DNA of 64,000 nt from Henriciella aquimarina (GTDB lineage Bacteria; Pseudomonadota; Alphaproteobacteria; Caulobacterales; Hyphomonadaceae). Of the stretch, positions 6,853 through 15,591 are shown piece after piece; positions within the stretch are counted from its first letter, which is position 1, and every line of letters starts with the position of its first letter. Made by a program: the position numbers and the translations under genes. The notes under the pieces were generated by a model that was not told the origin of the DNA, made no database searches, and saw only the letters and a list, made by a program, of their open reading frames with translations. The stretch lies in contig NZ_NCST01000106.1 in the NCBI RefSeq assembly GCF_002088975.1, positions 1 through 64,000 of the forward strand, in the 5' to 3' direction.

Positions 6853-8007
6853 CTATTTCAACATGTTGCGGGCGATAATGATCTGCTGGATTTGCGACGT
6901 GCCTTCGTAGATCCGTAGCAGGCGCACATCGCGGTAAAGCCGCTCGATCTGGTAGTCGGCGATGTAGCCGGCGCCGCCATGTACCTGAACGCAACGGTCG
7001 GCGATCCGGCCTGCTGCCTCGCTTGCAAAATATTTTGCGCACGAGGCCTCAAGTGCTGCGCTGCCTTCCTCATCATATTTCCTGGCGGCAGCCCGGCAGA
7101 GGTGGCGCGCGGCCAGCAGGTCGGTCTGACTATCGGCCAGCAGGCCCTGCACAAGCTGATGCTGTCCGATCGGAACCCCAAACTGCCTTCGCTCCCGTGC
7201 ATAGTCCGTGGCGATATCGATCATGCGCTGCGACGTCCCCGTCGCCACCGCGGCGAGATGGATACGCCCCCGGTCAAGCACCTTCATGGCCGTATAGAAG
7301 CCCTTGCCGAGTTTATCCGGACCTCCAATGATCGCAGACGCTGGCAACCGGACATTATCCAGCATAACGTCGCAGGTCCGCGTACCTCGCTGCCCCATTT
7401 TCTTGTCCGTTTTACCAAATGAGACACCCGGGGTGTCAGCCGGCATAAGGAACGCCGTGACACCGCTGGCGCCATCCTTGTCCGGGTCAGTCCGCGCAAG
7501 CAGGGTAAACATACCGGCGCGGCTGGCATTGGTAATGTAACGCTTGGTGCCGTTGATAATAAAATCATCGCCATCGCGCCGGGCGCTTGTCTGGATGTGC
7601 GCGGCATCAGAGCCATGGTCCGGCTCGGTCAGGGCGAAGGACGAGATTATCTCTCCTGTCGCCAGCCGGGGCAGGAAAGCCTCCTTCTGTTCTTCGGTCC
7701 CGTCCATGACGAGGCCTTGCGAACCGATGCCGACCGTCGTGCCTATGAGTGAACGGAACGCCAGCGACGCGTGGCACAGTTCCTCTATGACGAGGGTCTC
7801 CTGCTCCATATTAAGGCCGATGCCCCCATACTGTTCGGGGATGGAGATGCCGAACAGGCCGAGATCGCGGATTTCCTGTACAATATCTTCCGGGATATCG
7901 TCAGTTTCTTCCACCTCTGTTTCTGCTGGAATGAGACGCTCCCGTGTGAACCGCCTCACCGTCTCCAGAAGCTGGTCGAGAACATCGCTTTCAATGCCGT
8001 TGTTCAT
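6853..8007 (-). CDS. Acyl-CoA dehydrogenase, canonical short-chain type
   Basis: This is a standard acyl-CoA dehydrogenase of about 384 aa from ATG 8007; a GTG four codons upstream at 8019 is an alternative. Visible motifs are ALTEPDHGSDA, INGTKRYIT, CVQVHGGAGYIADYQIER and the catalytic RIYEGTSQIQ with Glu in the usual C-terminal position. It is probably an FAD-dependent alpha,beta-desaturase passing electrons to ETF. It is first in the operon leading to a second ACAD, a CitE-like lyase and a hydratase, and is divergent from the IclR gene, whose candidate operator lies between them. Confidence 0.92.
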   Translation of the reverse strand: MNNGIESDVLDQLLETVRRFTRERLIPAETEVEETDDIPEDIVQEIRDLGLFGISIPEQYGGIGLNMEQETLVIEELCHASLAFRSLIGTTVGIGSQGLVMDGTEEQKEAFLPRLATGEIISSFALTEPDHGSDAAHIQTSARRDGDDFIINGTKRYITNASRAGMFTLLARTDPDKDGASGVTAFLMPADTPGVSFGKTDKKMGQRGTRTCDVMLDNVRLPASAIIGGPDKLGKGFYTAMKVLDRGRIHLAAVATGTSQRMIDIATDYARERRQFGVPIGQHQLVQGLLADSQTDLLAARHLCRAAARKYDEEGSAALEASCAKYFASEAAGRIADRCVQVHGGAGYIADYQIERLYRDVRLLRIYEGTSQIQQIIIARNMLK

Positions 8008-8056
8008 GAATCCTGCCACACTTTTTCGGGGAAAGGCGGAAAACCCTCACCCTCAT

Positions 8057-8077
8057 TAATTTCACTCTGCGAAATTA
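8057..8077. promoter_or_regulatory. Candidate IclR operator
   Basis: TAATTTC-N7-GAAATTA is a perfect 7-bp inverted repeat in the 160-bp region between the divergent acyl-CoA dehydrogenase and IclR genes. Its position suits control of both operons. No TATAAC-type motif of the neighbouring island was found here, so this module appears separately regulated. Confidence 0.5.
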
Positions 8078-8180
8078 GCATTTCATTTTTGAATTACAAG
8101 GCTTCTCATAGCGGAATAGACGCGGTACGGTCTTCTCTCTACGCCTAAGGCCCCTATGGGCGCCACGGAGACGACCGGAC

Positions 8181-9023
8181 ATGTCCAGACCGACCACACA
8201 GATTGAAAGGGTAGAGCCGAGCGGAATGCTGCCCGAAGCGCCAGAGCTATCCGATCTGGAAGAGTCCTATGGCGAGGATCGTAAGTTCATCTGGTCTGTC
8301 GCGCGCACCCTGCAATTGCTTCAGGCATTCCGGCCGGACGAAGGGGCGATGGGTAACAGCGACCTCTCCGAACGCACAGGGATCGCCAAGGCCACGATCA
8401 GCCGAATTACTTATACGCTAACCGAACTTGGCTACCTCACGCGGACCCGGAACCGGCACTACATCCCGACGCCAAACCTGCTATCACTCGCGCGCCCCGT
8501 TCTTGGCGGGTTCCGGATTCGACACATGGCGCAGCGCCCCATGCAGGAACTCGCCAACCTGGCTGGCGGAACGGTCGGCATCTCCTGGCCTGACCGGGAC
8601 ACGATGATCTATATCGCGGCGAGCATTGCCTTCTCCTCATCAGACCTGATGCCGGAAATCGGCTCACGCATGTCGATGGCGAAAAGCGCTGCAGGCCGCG
8701 CCTACCTTTCAACGCTGGATGACGAGGCCCTGCAGAGCCTTTTTGAGCGCTGGTCCACGTTTTACGGCGCTGAATGGGGCAAGCTGGAAGCGCGCGTTCT
8801 CACCGCGATTGAGGATGTGAAGACGAAAGGTTTCTGTATTGTCGAGGGCGAATGGCGCAAGAACGTCCGCGGCGTCGCTACGCCCATCTTCGACCAGGAT
8901 CATGACACCTGGCTGGCCCTGAACTGCGGCGGGCCAGCCTTCGATCTCGATCGCGAACGCATCGAGACGGATGTGGGGCCGCGCCTGCTCCACCTTGCGC
9001 AATCTCTTTCCGGTCGTCGTTGA
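8181..9023 (+). CDS. IclR-family transcriptional regulator
   Basis: This 280-aa IclR-type regulator has an N-terminal winged helix at about residues 35-95 (SVARTLQLLQAF, then LSERTGIAKATISRITYTL) and a C-terminal effector-binding domain with the typical PMQELANLAGG and VATPIFDQ segments. IclR proteins bind small organic acids and control catabolic operons. It is the first gene of the plus operon with a thiolase and a CoA-transferase-family protein, and is divergent from the minus acyl-CoA operon. It probably responds to a substrate of those enzymes. Confidence 0.9.
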   Translation: MSRPTTQIERVEPSGMLPEAPELSDLEESYGEDRKFIWSVARTLQLLQAFRPDEGAMGNSDLSERTGIAKATISRITYTLTELGYLTRTRNRHYIPTPNLLSLARPVLGGFRIRHMAQRPMQELANLAGGTVGISWPDRDTMIYIAASIAFSSSDLMPEIGSRMSMAKSAAGRAYLSTLDDEALQSLFERWSTFYGAEWGKLEARVLTAIEDVKTKGFCIVEGEWRKNVRGVATPIFDQDHDTWLALNCGGPAFDLDRERIETDVGPRLLHLAQSLSGRR

Positions 9024-9056
9024 CCGACCCCCTTAATATTCAGGAGAGTCACATTC

Positions 9057-10253
9057 ATGCCCCGTGCAGCCATTGTAGCCCCCGTGAGAACGCCTGTTGG
9101 CGCCTTCGGCAAAACCCTTCGAGACGTTGCGGTCGAAAAGCTCGGGGCCCTCGTTACCAAAGATGTAATCCGGCGCTCAGGCATTGATCCTTCCCTTATC
9201 GAGGACCTCGTTTTCGCCCAATCCTATGCCAATAGCGAAACGCCGTGCGCCGGACGCTGGATCGCCCTTGAAGCCGGCCTTCCTGTCGAAGTCCCCGGTA
9301 TGCAGCTTGACCGGCGGTGTGGCGGTGGACTGCAGTCCATAGTCACCGCCGCCATGATGGTCGAAACCGGCGCGTGCAATGTCGTCATGGCTGGTGGCGT
9401 GGAGAGCATGTCGAACATCGAATACTACACGACCGACATGCGCTGGGGCGCACGCTCCGGGACCACCCGATTCTTCGACCGTCTGGATCGTGGCCGCGAG
9501 AGATCACAGCCGGTCGAGCGCTTCGGCCACATCTCCGGCATGATCGAGACAGCAGAGAACCTGGCTCGGGACTATGGAATCAGCCGTGAAGCAGCCGACG
9601 CTTACGCTGCGCAAAGCCAGAAGCGCGCCGCAGACGCATGGGAACAAGGCAGGTTTGACGAGGAAGTTGTCCCGGTTGAAGTTCCCCAGCGCAAGGGCGG
9701 TCCGGTCATGTTCGAGCGGGATGAAGGCATCCGGCCGGATACCACGCCGGAGAGCCTGAGCCGCCTGCGCGTCCTGATGAAAGACGGCACGGTTACCGCT
9801 GGGAACGCCGCCCAGCAAAACGATGCGGCCGCTGCATGTCTCATTGTATCCGAGGACAAGCTTGATGAACTGGGTCTCACACCGATTGCATTCCTGAGCG
9901 GCTGGTCGGCTGTCGGCTGCGAACCTTCGCACATGGGCATTGGGCCGGTTGGCGCAACCCGGAAAGTCCTCAAGCGGACCGGGCTCTCCATGCAGGATAT
10001 GGGACTTGTAGAGATCAATGAGGCGTTCGCGGCACAGGTACTGGCATGCCTGAAGGGTCTCGACTGGAATGACCAGTCCATCCTGAACGTGAACGGCTCA
10101 GGGATTTCGTTAGGCCACCCGATTGGCGCGACAGGTGTCCGGATCATGACAACCCTTCTCCACGAAATGCAGCGGCGCGAAGTGCGCTACGGTCTGGAAA
10201 CCATGTGCATTGGCGGCGGCCAGGGCATGGCCGCAATCTTCGAGCGGGCCTGA
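9057..10253 (+). CDS. Thiolase (acetyl-CoA acyltransferase)
   Basis: This 398-aa degradative-type thiolase has a good ribosome binding site (GGAGAGTCACATTC before ATG). The nucleophile Cys88 lies in QLDRRCGGGLQS, the activating His in GHPIGATGVRI and the second catalytic Cys in TMCIGGGQGMA. NEAFAAQ is also present. It cleaves a 3-ketoacyl-CoA with free CoA to release acetyl- or propionyl-CoA. Its place after the IclR gene and before a CoA-transferase-like gene suggests the last step of the pathway encoded by the divergent acyl-CoA operon. Confidence 0.93.
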   Translation: MPRAAIVAPVRTPVGAFGKTLRDVAVEKLGALVTKDVIRRSGIDPSLIEDLVFAQSYANSETPCAGRWIALEAGLPVEVPGMQLDRRCGGGLQSIVTAAMMVETGACNVVMAGGVESMSNIEYYTTDMRWGARSGTTRFFDRLDRGRERSQPVERFGHISGMIETAENLARDYGISREAADAYAAQSQKRAADAWEQGRFDEEVVPVEVPQRKGGPVMFERDEGIRPDTTPESLSRLRVLMKDGTVTAGNAAQQNDAAAACLIVSEDKLDELGLTPIAFLSGWSAVGCEPSHMGIGPVGATRKVLKRTGLSMQDMGLVEINEAFAAQVLACLKGLDWNDQSILNVNGSGISLGHPIGATGVRIMTTLLHEMQRREVRYGLETMCIGGGQGMAAIFERA

Positions 10254-10259
10254 TCTAAT

Positions 10260-11510
10260 ATGCGAGCCGGACAGGAAACAGATCTGGAAGCACTGGACTG
10301 GCCTGCCCTTGTGCAGCCTGGCACACTCGTCGTGTGGGGACAGGCATCGGCTGAGCCAACAGGCCTTACCGAAGCCCTTACCCGGGCCCGCCACAGGATC
10401 GGCGCGTTCCGGGCGTTTGCAGGCATCAGTTACGGGGCCAGTGTCGATCCGGCCTATACCGACATCATCAGCTACGTATCGTATTGTGGCACCGGACAGA
10501 ACAGGAAACTTGGCGACAAGCTGGACATCCTGCCTGTCCATTACTCGAACCTCGTCCAGGCTTTGAGGCATGAAGATATCGTTATCCTCATCCGTCTGGC
10601 TCAGGGGGCGGATGACGACCATTTCAGCTTCGGTCCCGGGGCCGACTATGTGGCTGACCTGTTGAGCGTTGCCCGGCTCGTGATTGCCGAGGTAAGCTCC
10701 GGAACACCCCAGACCGGGACGGGCCGGGACATCAAGCGCAGCGACATCGACTATATCGTCAGAACCCGGACACCGTGCCTGTCACCGCCTCAAGGCAAAG
10801 CCGGGGACGCTGAAGCCAAGATTGCGCAGAACGTGGCCAGCCTGATCGAGGATGGAGCCACGCTCCAGATTGGTCTCGGCGCGCTTCCGGGCGCCATCCT
10901 GAAAGCCCTACATGGTCATAAGGATCTAGGTGTTCATTCCGGCCTGATAACGGGTGAGGTTGCTGACCTATGTACCGCCGGGGTCATCACAAATAGCCGG
11001 AAAACCCTGGACCGTGGTCTCACTGTGACAGGACTTCTCTCGGGCGATGAAAGACTCATGCAATGGGCCGATGGCAACTCCCGTCTATCCATCAGACCAA
11101 CCAGCTACACGCATGCTCCTGACACACTCCGCGCCATCGACAGGTTTGTCGCGATAAATTCAGCGATCGAGGTCGATCTGACCGGCCAGGTCAATGCCGA
11201 GATAGCCGCAGGGCGCTATGTAGGCGCGGTCGGTGGAGCCGCCAATTTTCTGAGGGGCGCTGCAGAGTCGAAGGGTGGTCTTGGCATCATAGCCCTCCCC
11301 TCAACCGCTCGTGACAGAAGCCGGATTGTGAGCCAGCTCTCAGGCCCGGTCACGACGGCACGCGCCGACATTGGCTTTGTCGTCACGGAGCATGGCATTG
11401 CCGACCTCCGGAACGCAACGCTCACGCAAAGGCAAGAACGCCTGCTCGCCATCGCGGATCCGCTACATCAGGATGGTCTCACAACATCGCAAGTTGAGCC
11501 GAGCAACTGA
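10260..11510 (+). CDS. Acetyl-CoA hydrolase/4-hydroxybutyrate CoA-transferase family protein
   Basis: This 416-aa member of the acetyl-CoA hydrolase/CoA-transferase family starts 6 bp after the thiolase stop. It has the glycine-rich LQIGLGALPGAIL segment, TEHGIADLRNAT near the C-terminus and ERLLAIADP. In characterised 4-hydroxybutyrate CoA-transferases a catalytic Glu sits in a GIHTEM-type motif. Here the corresponding segment reads GVHSGLITGEV, with Gly228 at that place. Either the Glu at 233 substitutes or the protein has altered chemistry. RipA, the CoA-activating enzyme of the Yersinia itaconate module, belongs to this family, which fits the neighbouring hydratase and CitE-like lyase. 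Confidence 0.78.
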   Translation: MRAGQETDLEALDWPALVQPGTLVVWGQASAEPTGLTEALTRARHRIGAFRAFAGISYGASVDPAYTDIISYVSYCGTGQNRKLGDKLDILPVHYSNLVQALRHEDIVILIRLAQGADDDHFSFGPGADYVADLLSVARLVIAEVSSGTPQTGTGRDIKRSDIDYIVRTRTPCLSPPQGKAGDAEAKIAQNVASLIEDGATLQIGLGALPGAILKALHGHKDLGVHSGLITGEVADLCTAGVITNSRKTLDRGLTVTGLLSGDERLMQWADGNSRLSIRPTSYTHAPDTLRAIDRFVAINSAIEVDLTGQVNAEIAAGRYVGAVGGAANFLRGAAESKGGLGIIALPSTARDRSRIVSQLSGPVTTARADIGFVVTEHGIADLRNATLTQRQERLLAIADPLHQDGLTTSQVEPSN

Positions 11511-11570
11511 TCCGGGCACACCATTGAGCAACGCACGCGATGTTCAGATCGCATCAGCACTTGGCAGGCG

Positions 11571-12236
11571 TCAGAGCAACTCGATTACCATGTCATGATT
11601 TCCGCAGGCGCAAGCCTCCTCGGAAACCTGTGCGGCAACTCCCGTTGCCAGACGCTGCAGAGGCTCTGAGCGGACCTGACGGGACGTAAGCAGCAACTGA
11701 TCATTTTCAGATTCCGCGATCCACTCGCGCGAATCGAGATGCAGTTTCCCACGGGCGCATTCCAGCAACAGCACTGGCCCGGCGATCACACAGCGGCGCG
11801 CATCCACTTCAGGCAATACTTTCACAGCCTCGTAGGCATCAGGACGCGCCCATACAGTCCGGCCCCTGAAAACAGTCTTAGCATCATGGCCCAACATCTC
11901 GAGGCCTTCGAGCGTCTCCTTGCCAATGCCAATCATGGCCACAGGATCGAATTGCCGGCTGAGCGACTCGACGCGGCCTGCATCGAACGGGCTCAAATCG
12001 GCATTCGTGCCATACATTCCGAGAATCTGGACCGCGTATTCAAAAGGCGCGAACTGAACAACTTCCGGTGTCAGTGAAACATTGGTGATCACACTGCCTG
12101 GATCAAAGTTAAAGCTCTTCAGTGTCCGCACCATGCTCACTCCAGCACGGTCCAGCTCGGTCCGCCGGGAGCCGTAAAAGTGCATCTTTCCATCAACAGT
12201 ATAGCTGCCGATCACATCTGGTCTTGGCAAGGTCAT
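11571..12236 (-). CDS. Unknown protein resembling a truncated PaaK/ANL N-terminal domain
   Basis: The gene begins in an ATGA overlap with the stop of the PaaK-type ligase, so the two are translationally coupled. The 221-aa protein has no P-loop and no C-terminal ANL subdomain. The order MHFYGSRRTELDRAG, then a helix-strand unit and a loop near DPVAMIGIGKETLEGLEMLG resembles the N-terminal alpha/beta core of PaaK ligases with its catalytic motifs lost. A Cys-rich end (EEACACGNH) is present. I infer a non-catalytic or accessory partner of the adjacent ligase; no family name can be given with confidence. Confidence 0.5.
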   Translation of the reverse strand: MTLPRPDVIGSYTVDGKMHFYGSRRTELDRAGVSMVRTLKSFNFDPGSVITNVSLTPEVVQFAPFEYAVQILGMYGTNADLSPFDAGRVESLSRQFDPVAMIGIGKETLEGLEMLGHDAKTVFRGRTVWARPDAYEAVKVLPEVDARRCVIAGPVLLLECARGKLHLDSREWIAESENDQLLLTSRQVRSEPLQRLATGVAAQVSEEACACGNHDMVIELL

Positions 12237-13552
12237 GACTTGGTTACCCGTGGAATCTTGTGTGGTGGTCCGAGCTTCAGCAGCTCCTGCTCATCGACCA
12301 GTTCGACGACAAGGGGCACGCCTATGGCCTCCTTTATCTTGCCGTGAAGCCGATCATGAAGCTCTTTATCCGGCCCCGTCATCCGCTCCTTGTTATAACC
12401 GATGCGCAGCTTCAGTTCGTCCATTTCCCGGCCTGTGCGGACAATCTGGAAGAGAGACGCGCGTGTCTCGCTCTCATTTTCGACCAGCCCCATGATTTCA
12501 CGCGGCAGAATGGAGCGCCCCTCAACAAGGATCTGGTCGGTCGCACGGCCCAGGAGATTGAATTTGGCATGCGTGCGCCCGCACCCACACGGTGTCCGGT
12601 CGATAATGACAAGGTCCCCCGTCCGGTACCGCACAAGTGGAGACAGTCGGTCGACCAGTGTCGTCACAACAAGTTCACCAACTTCGCCATCAGGAACTGG
12701 CTCGGCCGTGACCGGATCAACCGCTTCAATGAATGCGAGGTCTTCATAGGCATGAAAGCCATCATGCATGCGGCAATGAGTGGCGCCCGCGACATCACCA
12801 AGGCTCGTTGTTTCAAACACTTCAAGCCCCCAGGATTTGGTCAGGTTTTTCAGTCGTTCGCCCAATGGCTCGCCGCCGAAAACAGCGCCCTTGTAGGACT
12901 TGAAAACATCGACCGGGTCCTCACCGGTCTTCTCGAAATAGTGCTCCATAGCGAGGATAAGCGGCCCGGGAAAAATGCTCATCGTGACAGGGCGATAAAT
13001 CTTGGATGCCTCGATGAGACGCGGAATCTCTGTTGGCGACATACTGAAGGCAATTTCGCAAAGCCCCATTTCCTGTGATGCCCGCCGACGATGCCCGCCC
13101 CGGAAAGTGAACATGATATGGCAAATATGATCGCCCGGACGCGCCCCTATATGCCAGAAATCGCGACTGTAACTTTCTTCCGAAGGCATACGCCGCCAGT
13201 TTGGCACCGGCGTCGGATCCCCAGTGGTCCCGGATGTTGTGCCGATCGATACAGTCTGCCCTGGTATACGCACACTCATGCCACCAGATGGATCGCCATT
13301 CCGGTCCCGGAAGTCACGAATGTCATCCTTCGTGATGAATGGTACCTTTTCCTTGAAATCAGCAGTTGATTTTATGTCATCTGGACTGACACCTGCCTTC
13401 TTCCAGACTTCATTGATCAGAGGCGCATTGTAGAAGGCATGCCGGCTCATCGCCGCGAGCGATGCCTCCTGATGACTGTCCAGGAAAGCCCGGGATGCGA
13501 CCTCGATCGGGTCAAGGACGTCAGGCCATCTCGTTTGTGTCTGTGACGCCAT
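12233..13552 (-). CDS. PaaK-type (phenylacetate-CoA ligase-like) acyl-CoA ligase
   Basis: This AMP-forming ligase of the PaaK subgroup is 439 aa from ATG 13552, which follows GGAGGAGACGACCAAAA; a longer frame to 13591 lacks such a site and overlaps the upstream gene. Visible motifs are the P-loop TTSGTTGDPTPVP, a VFETTSLGDVAG active-site region, YRTGDLVIID and a CGCGRTHAKFN cysteine motif like that of PaaK. It would activate an aromatic or alicyclic carboxylic acid to its CoA thioester. It lies fourth in the operon led by the SCP-x-type thiolase and overlaps a degenerate ANL-like gene downstream. Confidence 0.85.
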   Translation of the reverse strand: MASQTQTRWPDVLDPIEVASRAFLDSHQEASLAAMSRHAFYNAPLINEVWKKAGVSPDDIKSTADFKEKVPFITKDDIRDFRDRNGDPSGGMSVRIPGQTVSIGTTSGTTGDPTPVPNWRRMPSEESYSRDFWHIGARPGDHICHIMFTFRGGHRRRASQEMGLCEIAFSMSPTEIPRLIEASKIYRPVTMSIFPGPLILAMEHYFEKTGEDPVDVFKSYKGAVFGGEPLGERLKNLTKSWGLEVFETTSLGDVAGATHCRMHDGFHAYEDLAFIEAVDPVTAEPVPDGEVGELVVTTLVDRLSPLVRYRTGDLVIIDRTPCGCGRTHAKFNLLGRATDQILVEGRSILPREIMGLVENESETRASLFQIVRTGREMDELKLRIGYNKERMTGPDKELHDRLHGKIKEAIGVPLVVELVDEQELLKLGPPHKIPRVTKS

Positions 13553-13587
13553 TTTTGGTCGTCTCCTCCCTTGGGTCTTGATCGGTC

Positions 13588-15144
13588 TCAACCGACCTTT
13601 GGATAGCCTCCGCCGCCATAAGCCTCATCAACCTTGGCACGGTCGATAATGCCGCCCGCCCCTCGGGGCAGGTCTTCGGCAAATTCGACAATCTTCGGCT
13701 TCTTGTAGGATGCCAGCCTCTGGCGGCAGTGCTCGATGAAATCTTCCGGAGCTTGCTTGGCGCCCGGCTTTCTAATGATGACAGCCTTGACGTTCTGGTC
13801 CCATGTCGGGTCCGGCACGCCAATGACGCAAACATCGGCCACACCCTCATGTGTCTTGAGGCACGCCTCGACCTCGGCAGGGTAGATATTCTCGATGCCC
13901 GACTTGATCATCGTCGTTTTCGGTCCAACGAAAACAATGGAGCCGTCTTCCAGGCGCCTGCCCAGATCATTGGTTCTGTGCCACCCATCGACAATCCGGC
14001 GGGCATTCTCTTCCGGCCGGTTCCAGTAACCACACATGACCAGTGGGCCACGTGTCATGATCTCACCCGTTTCGCCGGGCGGCAATTCCCGGCCATCTTC
14101 ATCGGCAATCTTCGCCTGCAGAAATGGTGAAGGCCGTCCGGCACCTTCACCGCCCATCCACTTCGTAATCGTGAGACCACCGATCTCGGTTTGTCCATAA
14201 CCTCCCGGCGCCCCCATCATGGGGGACGTCCCAGGCATCACCAGGGGTATGCGATAGTCCGACATCTGGGCATCCTTGAAGATGCTGGAGACATCGTACT
14301 TTCCGCCCTCGTTGATGGCCCGCATCTGCTCGATCGTCGGCGGCGCGATGAAAGCGTGTGTGAGCTTTTCGGCCTCAATCATCTGGAGCAGTTCTTCCGC
14401 CTCGACGCGCGCCACGAAAGCATTGCGTCCGCCGGCGAGAAATGTTGCAAGTGCCCCCATCAGGACGCCGACATGAAACATCGGCCCTGATACCAGATAG
14501 CCCGAACTTTCATTCACCCCCTGCCCGACCTGGTTCAACCAGGAAACGATCAGCAGGGATTCGTGGCTCAGCAGGGCTGCGCCCGGCTTACCGGAAAAAC
14601 CTGCTGTATAGATCGCCAGTAGCGGCTTTGAGGTTTCAACCGGATCGAATTCGATTGTCGGATCAGCCCCCGCGATCAGATCCTCGTAATTTGTCTCTCC
14701 ATCGCAGCCATCATGGCAGATCCAGTTGGAATCAGGACGCCAAGCGTCACGGGCACTGCGATTGACTTCACCTACGTCACGGTCCTGCCAGAAGACGACT
14801 TTTGGATCGAAATCATCTAGCGCGAAGGCAATTTCTTCAGGCGACCAGCGCCAGTTGGCTGGACACATGATTGCCCCGACACGCGCGCTGGCGAGAAGCG
14901 CCTCCAGAACGCGAAAGCTATTCTGGCCAAGCCAGAGTATCCGATCGCCCCGCTTAACGCCGCGATCGCGCAAGACAGTAGCGAGACGGTTAACGCGCTG
15001 ATCCAACTCCTTGAATGTGAAACGATGTTCCCCATCGACGATAGCCGTCATGTTCGGCCTGCAACGTGCCTGCTCTTCCAGCAGATCTCCAAGCCCGTAA
15101 GCATGTATACCAAGATAGGGCGAAAGTGCCTTGTGCTGCTTCAT
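13588..15144 (-). CDS. ANL-superfamily acyl-CoA synthetase with degenerate catalytic motifs
   Basis: The chosen start is ATG 15144 (GGAGGGGGTC ahead), giving 518 aa. Overall fold motifs of acyl-CoA synthetases are present: GYGQTEIGG, GEIMTRGP, GWHRTNDLG and IKSGIENIYPAEVE. The phosphate-binding loop reads YTAGFSGKPGAALLSH instead of YTSGTTGxPKG, without its Lys. The C-terminal LPRGAGGIIDRAK lacks the usual GK catalytic lysine. It may be an acyl-CoA or acyl-AMP binding pseudoenzyme, a thioesterification-only enzyme or a little-studied active subgroup. It sits between the DUF35 gene and the PaaK ligase in one operon. Confidence 0.85.
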   Translation of the reverse strand: MKQHKALSPYLGIHAYGLGDLLEEQARCRPNMTAIVDGEHRFTFKELDQRVNRLATVLRDRGVKRGDRILWLGQNSFRVLEALLASARVGAIMCPANWRWSPEEIAFALDDFDPKVVFWQDRDVGEVNRSARDAWRPDSNWICHDGCDGETNYEDLIAGADPTIEFDPVETSKPLLAIYTAGFSGKPGAALLSHESLLIVSWLNQVGQGVNESSGYLVSGPMFHVGVLMGALATFLAGGRNAFVARVEAEELLQMIEAEKLTHAFIAPPTIEQMRAINEGGKYDVSSIFKDAQMSDYRIPLVMPGTSPMMGAPGGYGQTEIGGLTITKWMGGEGAGRPSPFLQAKIADEDGRELPPGETGEIMTRGPLVMCGYWNRPEENARRIVDGWHRTNDLGRRLEDGSIVFVGPKTTMIKSGIENIYPAEVEACLKTHEGVADVCVIGVPDPTWDQNVKAVIIRKPGAKQAPEDFIEHCRQRLASYKKPKIVEFAEDLPRGAGGIIDRAKVDEAYGGGGYPKVG

Positions 15145-15155
15145 GACCCCCTCCT

Positions 15156-15590
15156 TCAAACCGGCCTGAAAATAGGCAGAAGCCAGTCATCCTGGATAGG
15201 ATTCCAGTCGACCGTGACCTTCATGCCGATCTCGACATCTTCAGCCTTGATGCCAATCAGGTTGGATACGAGCCGCGCGCCCGGTGCCCCGTCCAGGTCA
15301 ACAACGACCGGGACATAGATCAGGGGCTCGCCACTATAGGGCGAGCGTGTACAGATCGCGAAGCTGAAAACCGTAGCCGTTCCAGGCAGGTCAGGCCACG
15401 ACATTTCACGGCTCTGGCATTCGGGACAATAGGGCGTGGGCGGCATACGGAAGTGGCCGCAACTGGCACATCGACATGCGGTCAACTTCCTTTCCTTCGC
15501 CTTTTTCCAGAACGGCTCGGTGGCAGTGTCCGTCGTGATCGCAATTTTCTCCCCTGGCAGGAGCTGCGCTTCCCCATATTCAATCGACAT
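15156..15590 (-). CDS. DUF35 zinc-ribbon/OB-fold protein, partner of SCP-x-type thiolase
   Basis: This 144-aa protein has a rubredoxin-like zinc ribbon (Cys41-x2-Cys44 and Cys55-x2-Cys58 in CASCGH and YCPECQ) followed by an OB-fold with FSFAICTRSPYSGEPLIY and VVVDLDG. DUF35 proteins form complexes with SCP-x-type thiolase homologues, where they act as acyl-CoA-binding partners, for example in Ltp2/ChsH2 retro-aldol cleavage in steroid side-chain degradation (family knowledge). It starts immediately after the thiolase-like gene stop with GGAGGGCCTGAC before ATG, consistent with a stoichiometric complex. Confidence 0.88.
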   Translation of the reverse strand: MSIEYGEAQLLPGEKIAITTDTATEPFWKKAKERKLTACRCASCGHFRMPPTPYCPECQSREMSWPDLPGTATVFSFAICTRSPYSGEPLIYVPVVVDLDGAPGARLVSNLIGIKAEDVEIGMKVTVDWNPIQDDWLLPIFRPV

Positions 15591-15591
15591 G

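Noticed and set aside
12260-13078. A 272-codon plus-strand frame antisense to the PaaK-type ligase
   Set aside because: No motif; the ligase on the other strand has all core motifs and a strong ribosome site.
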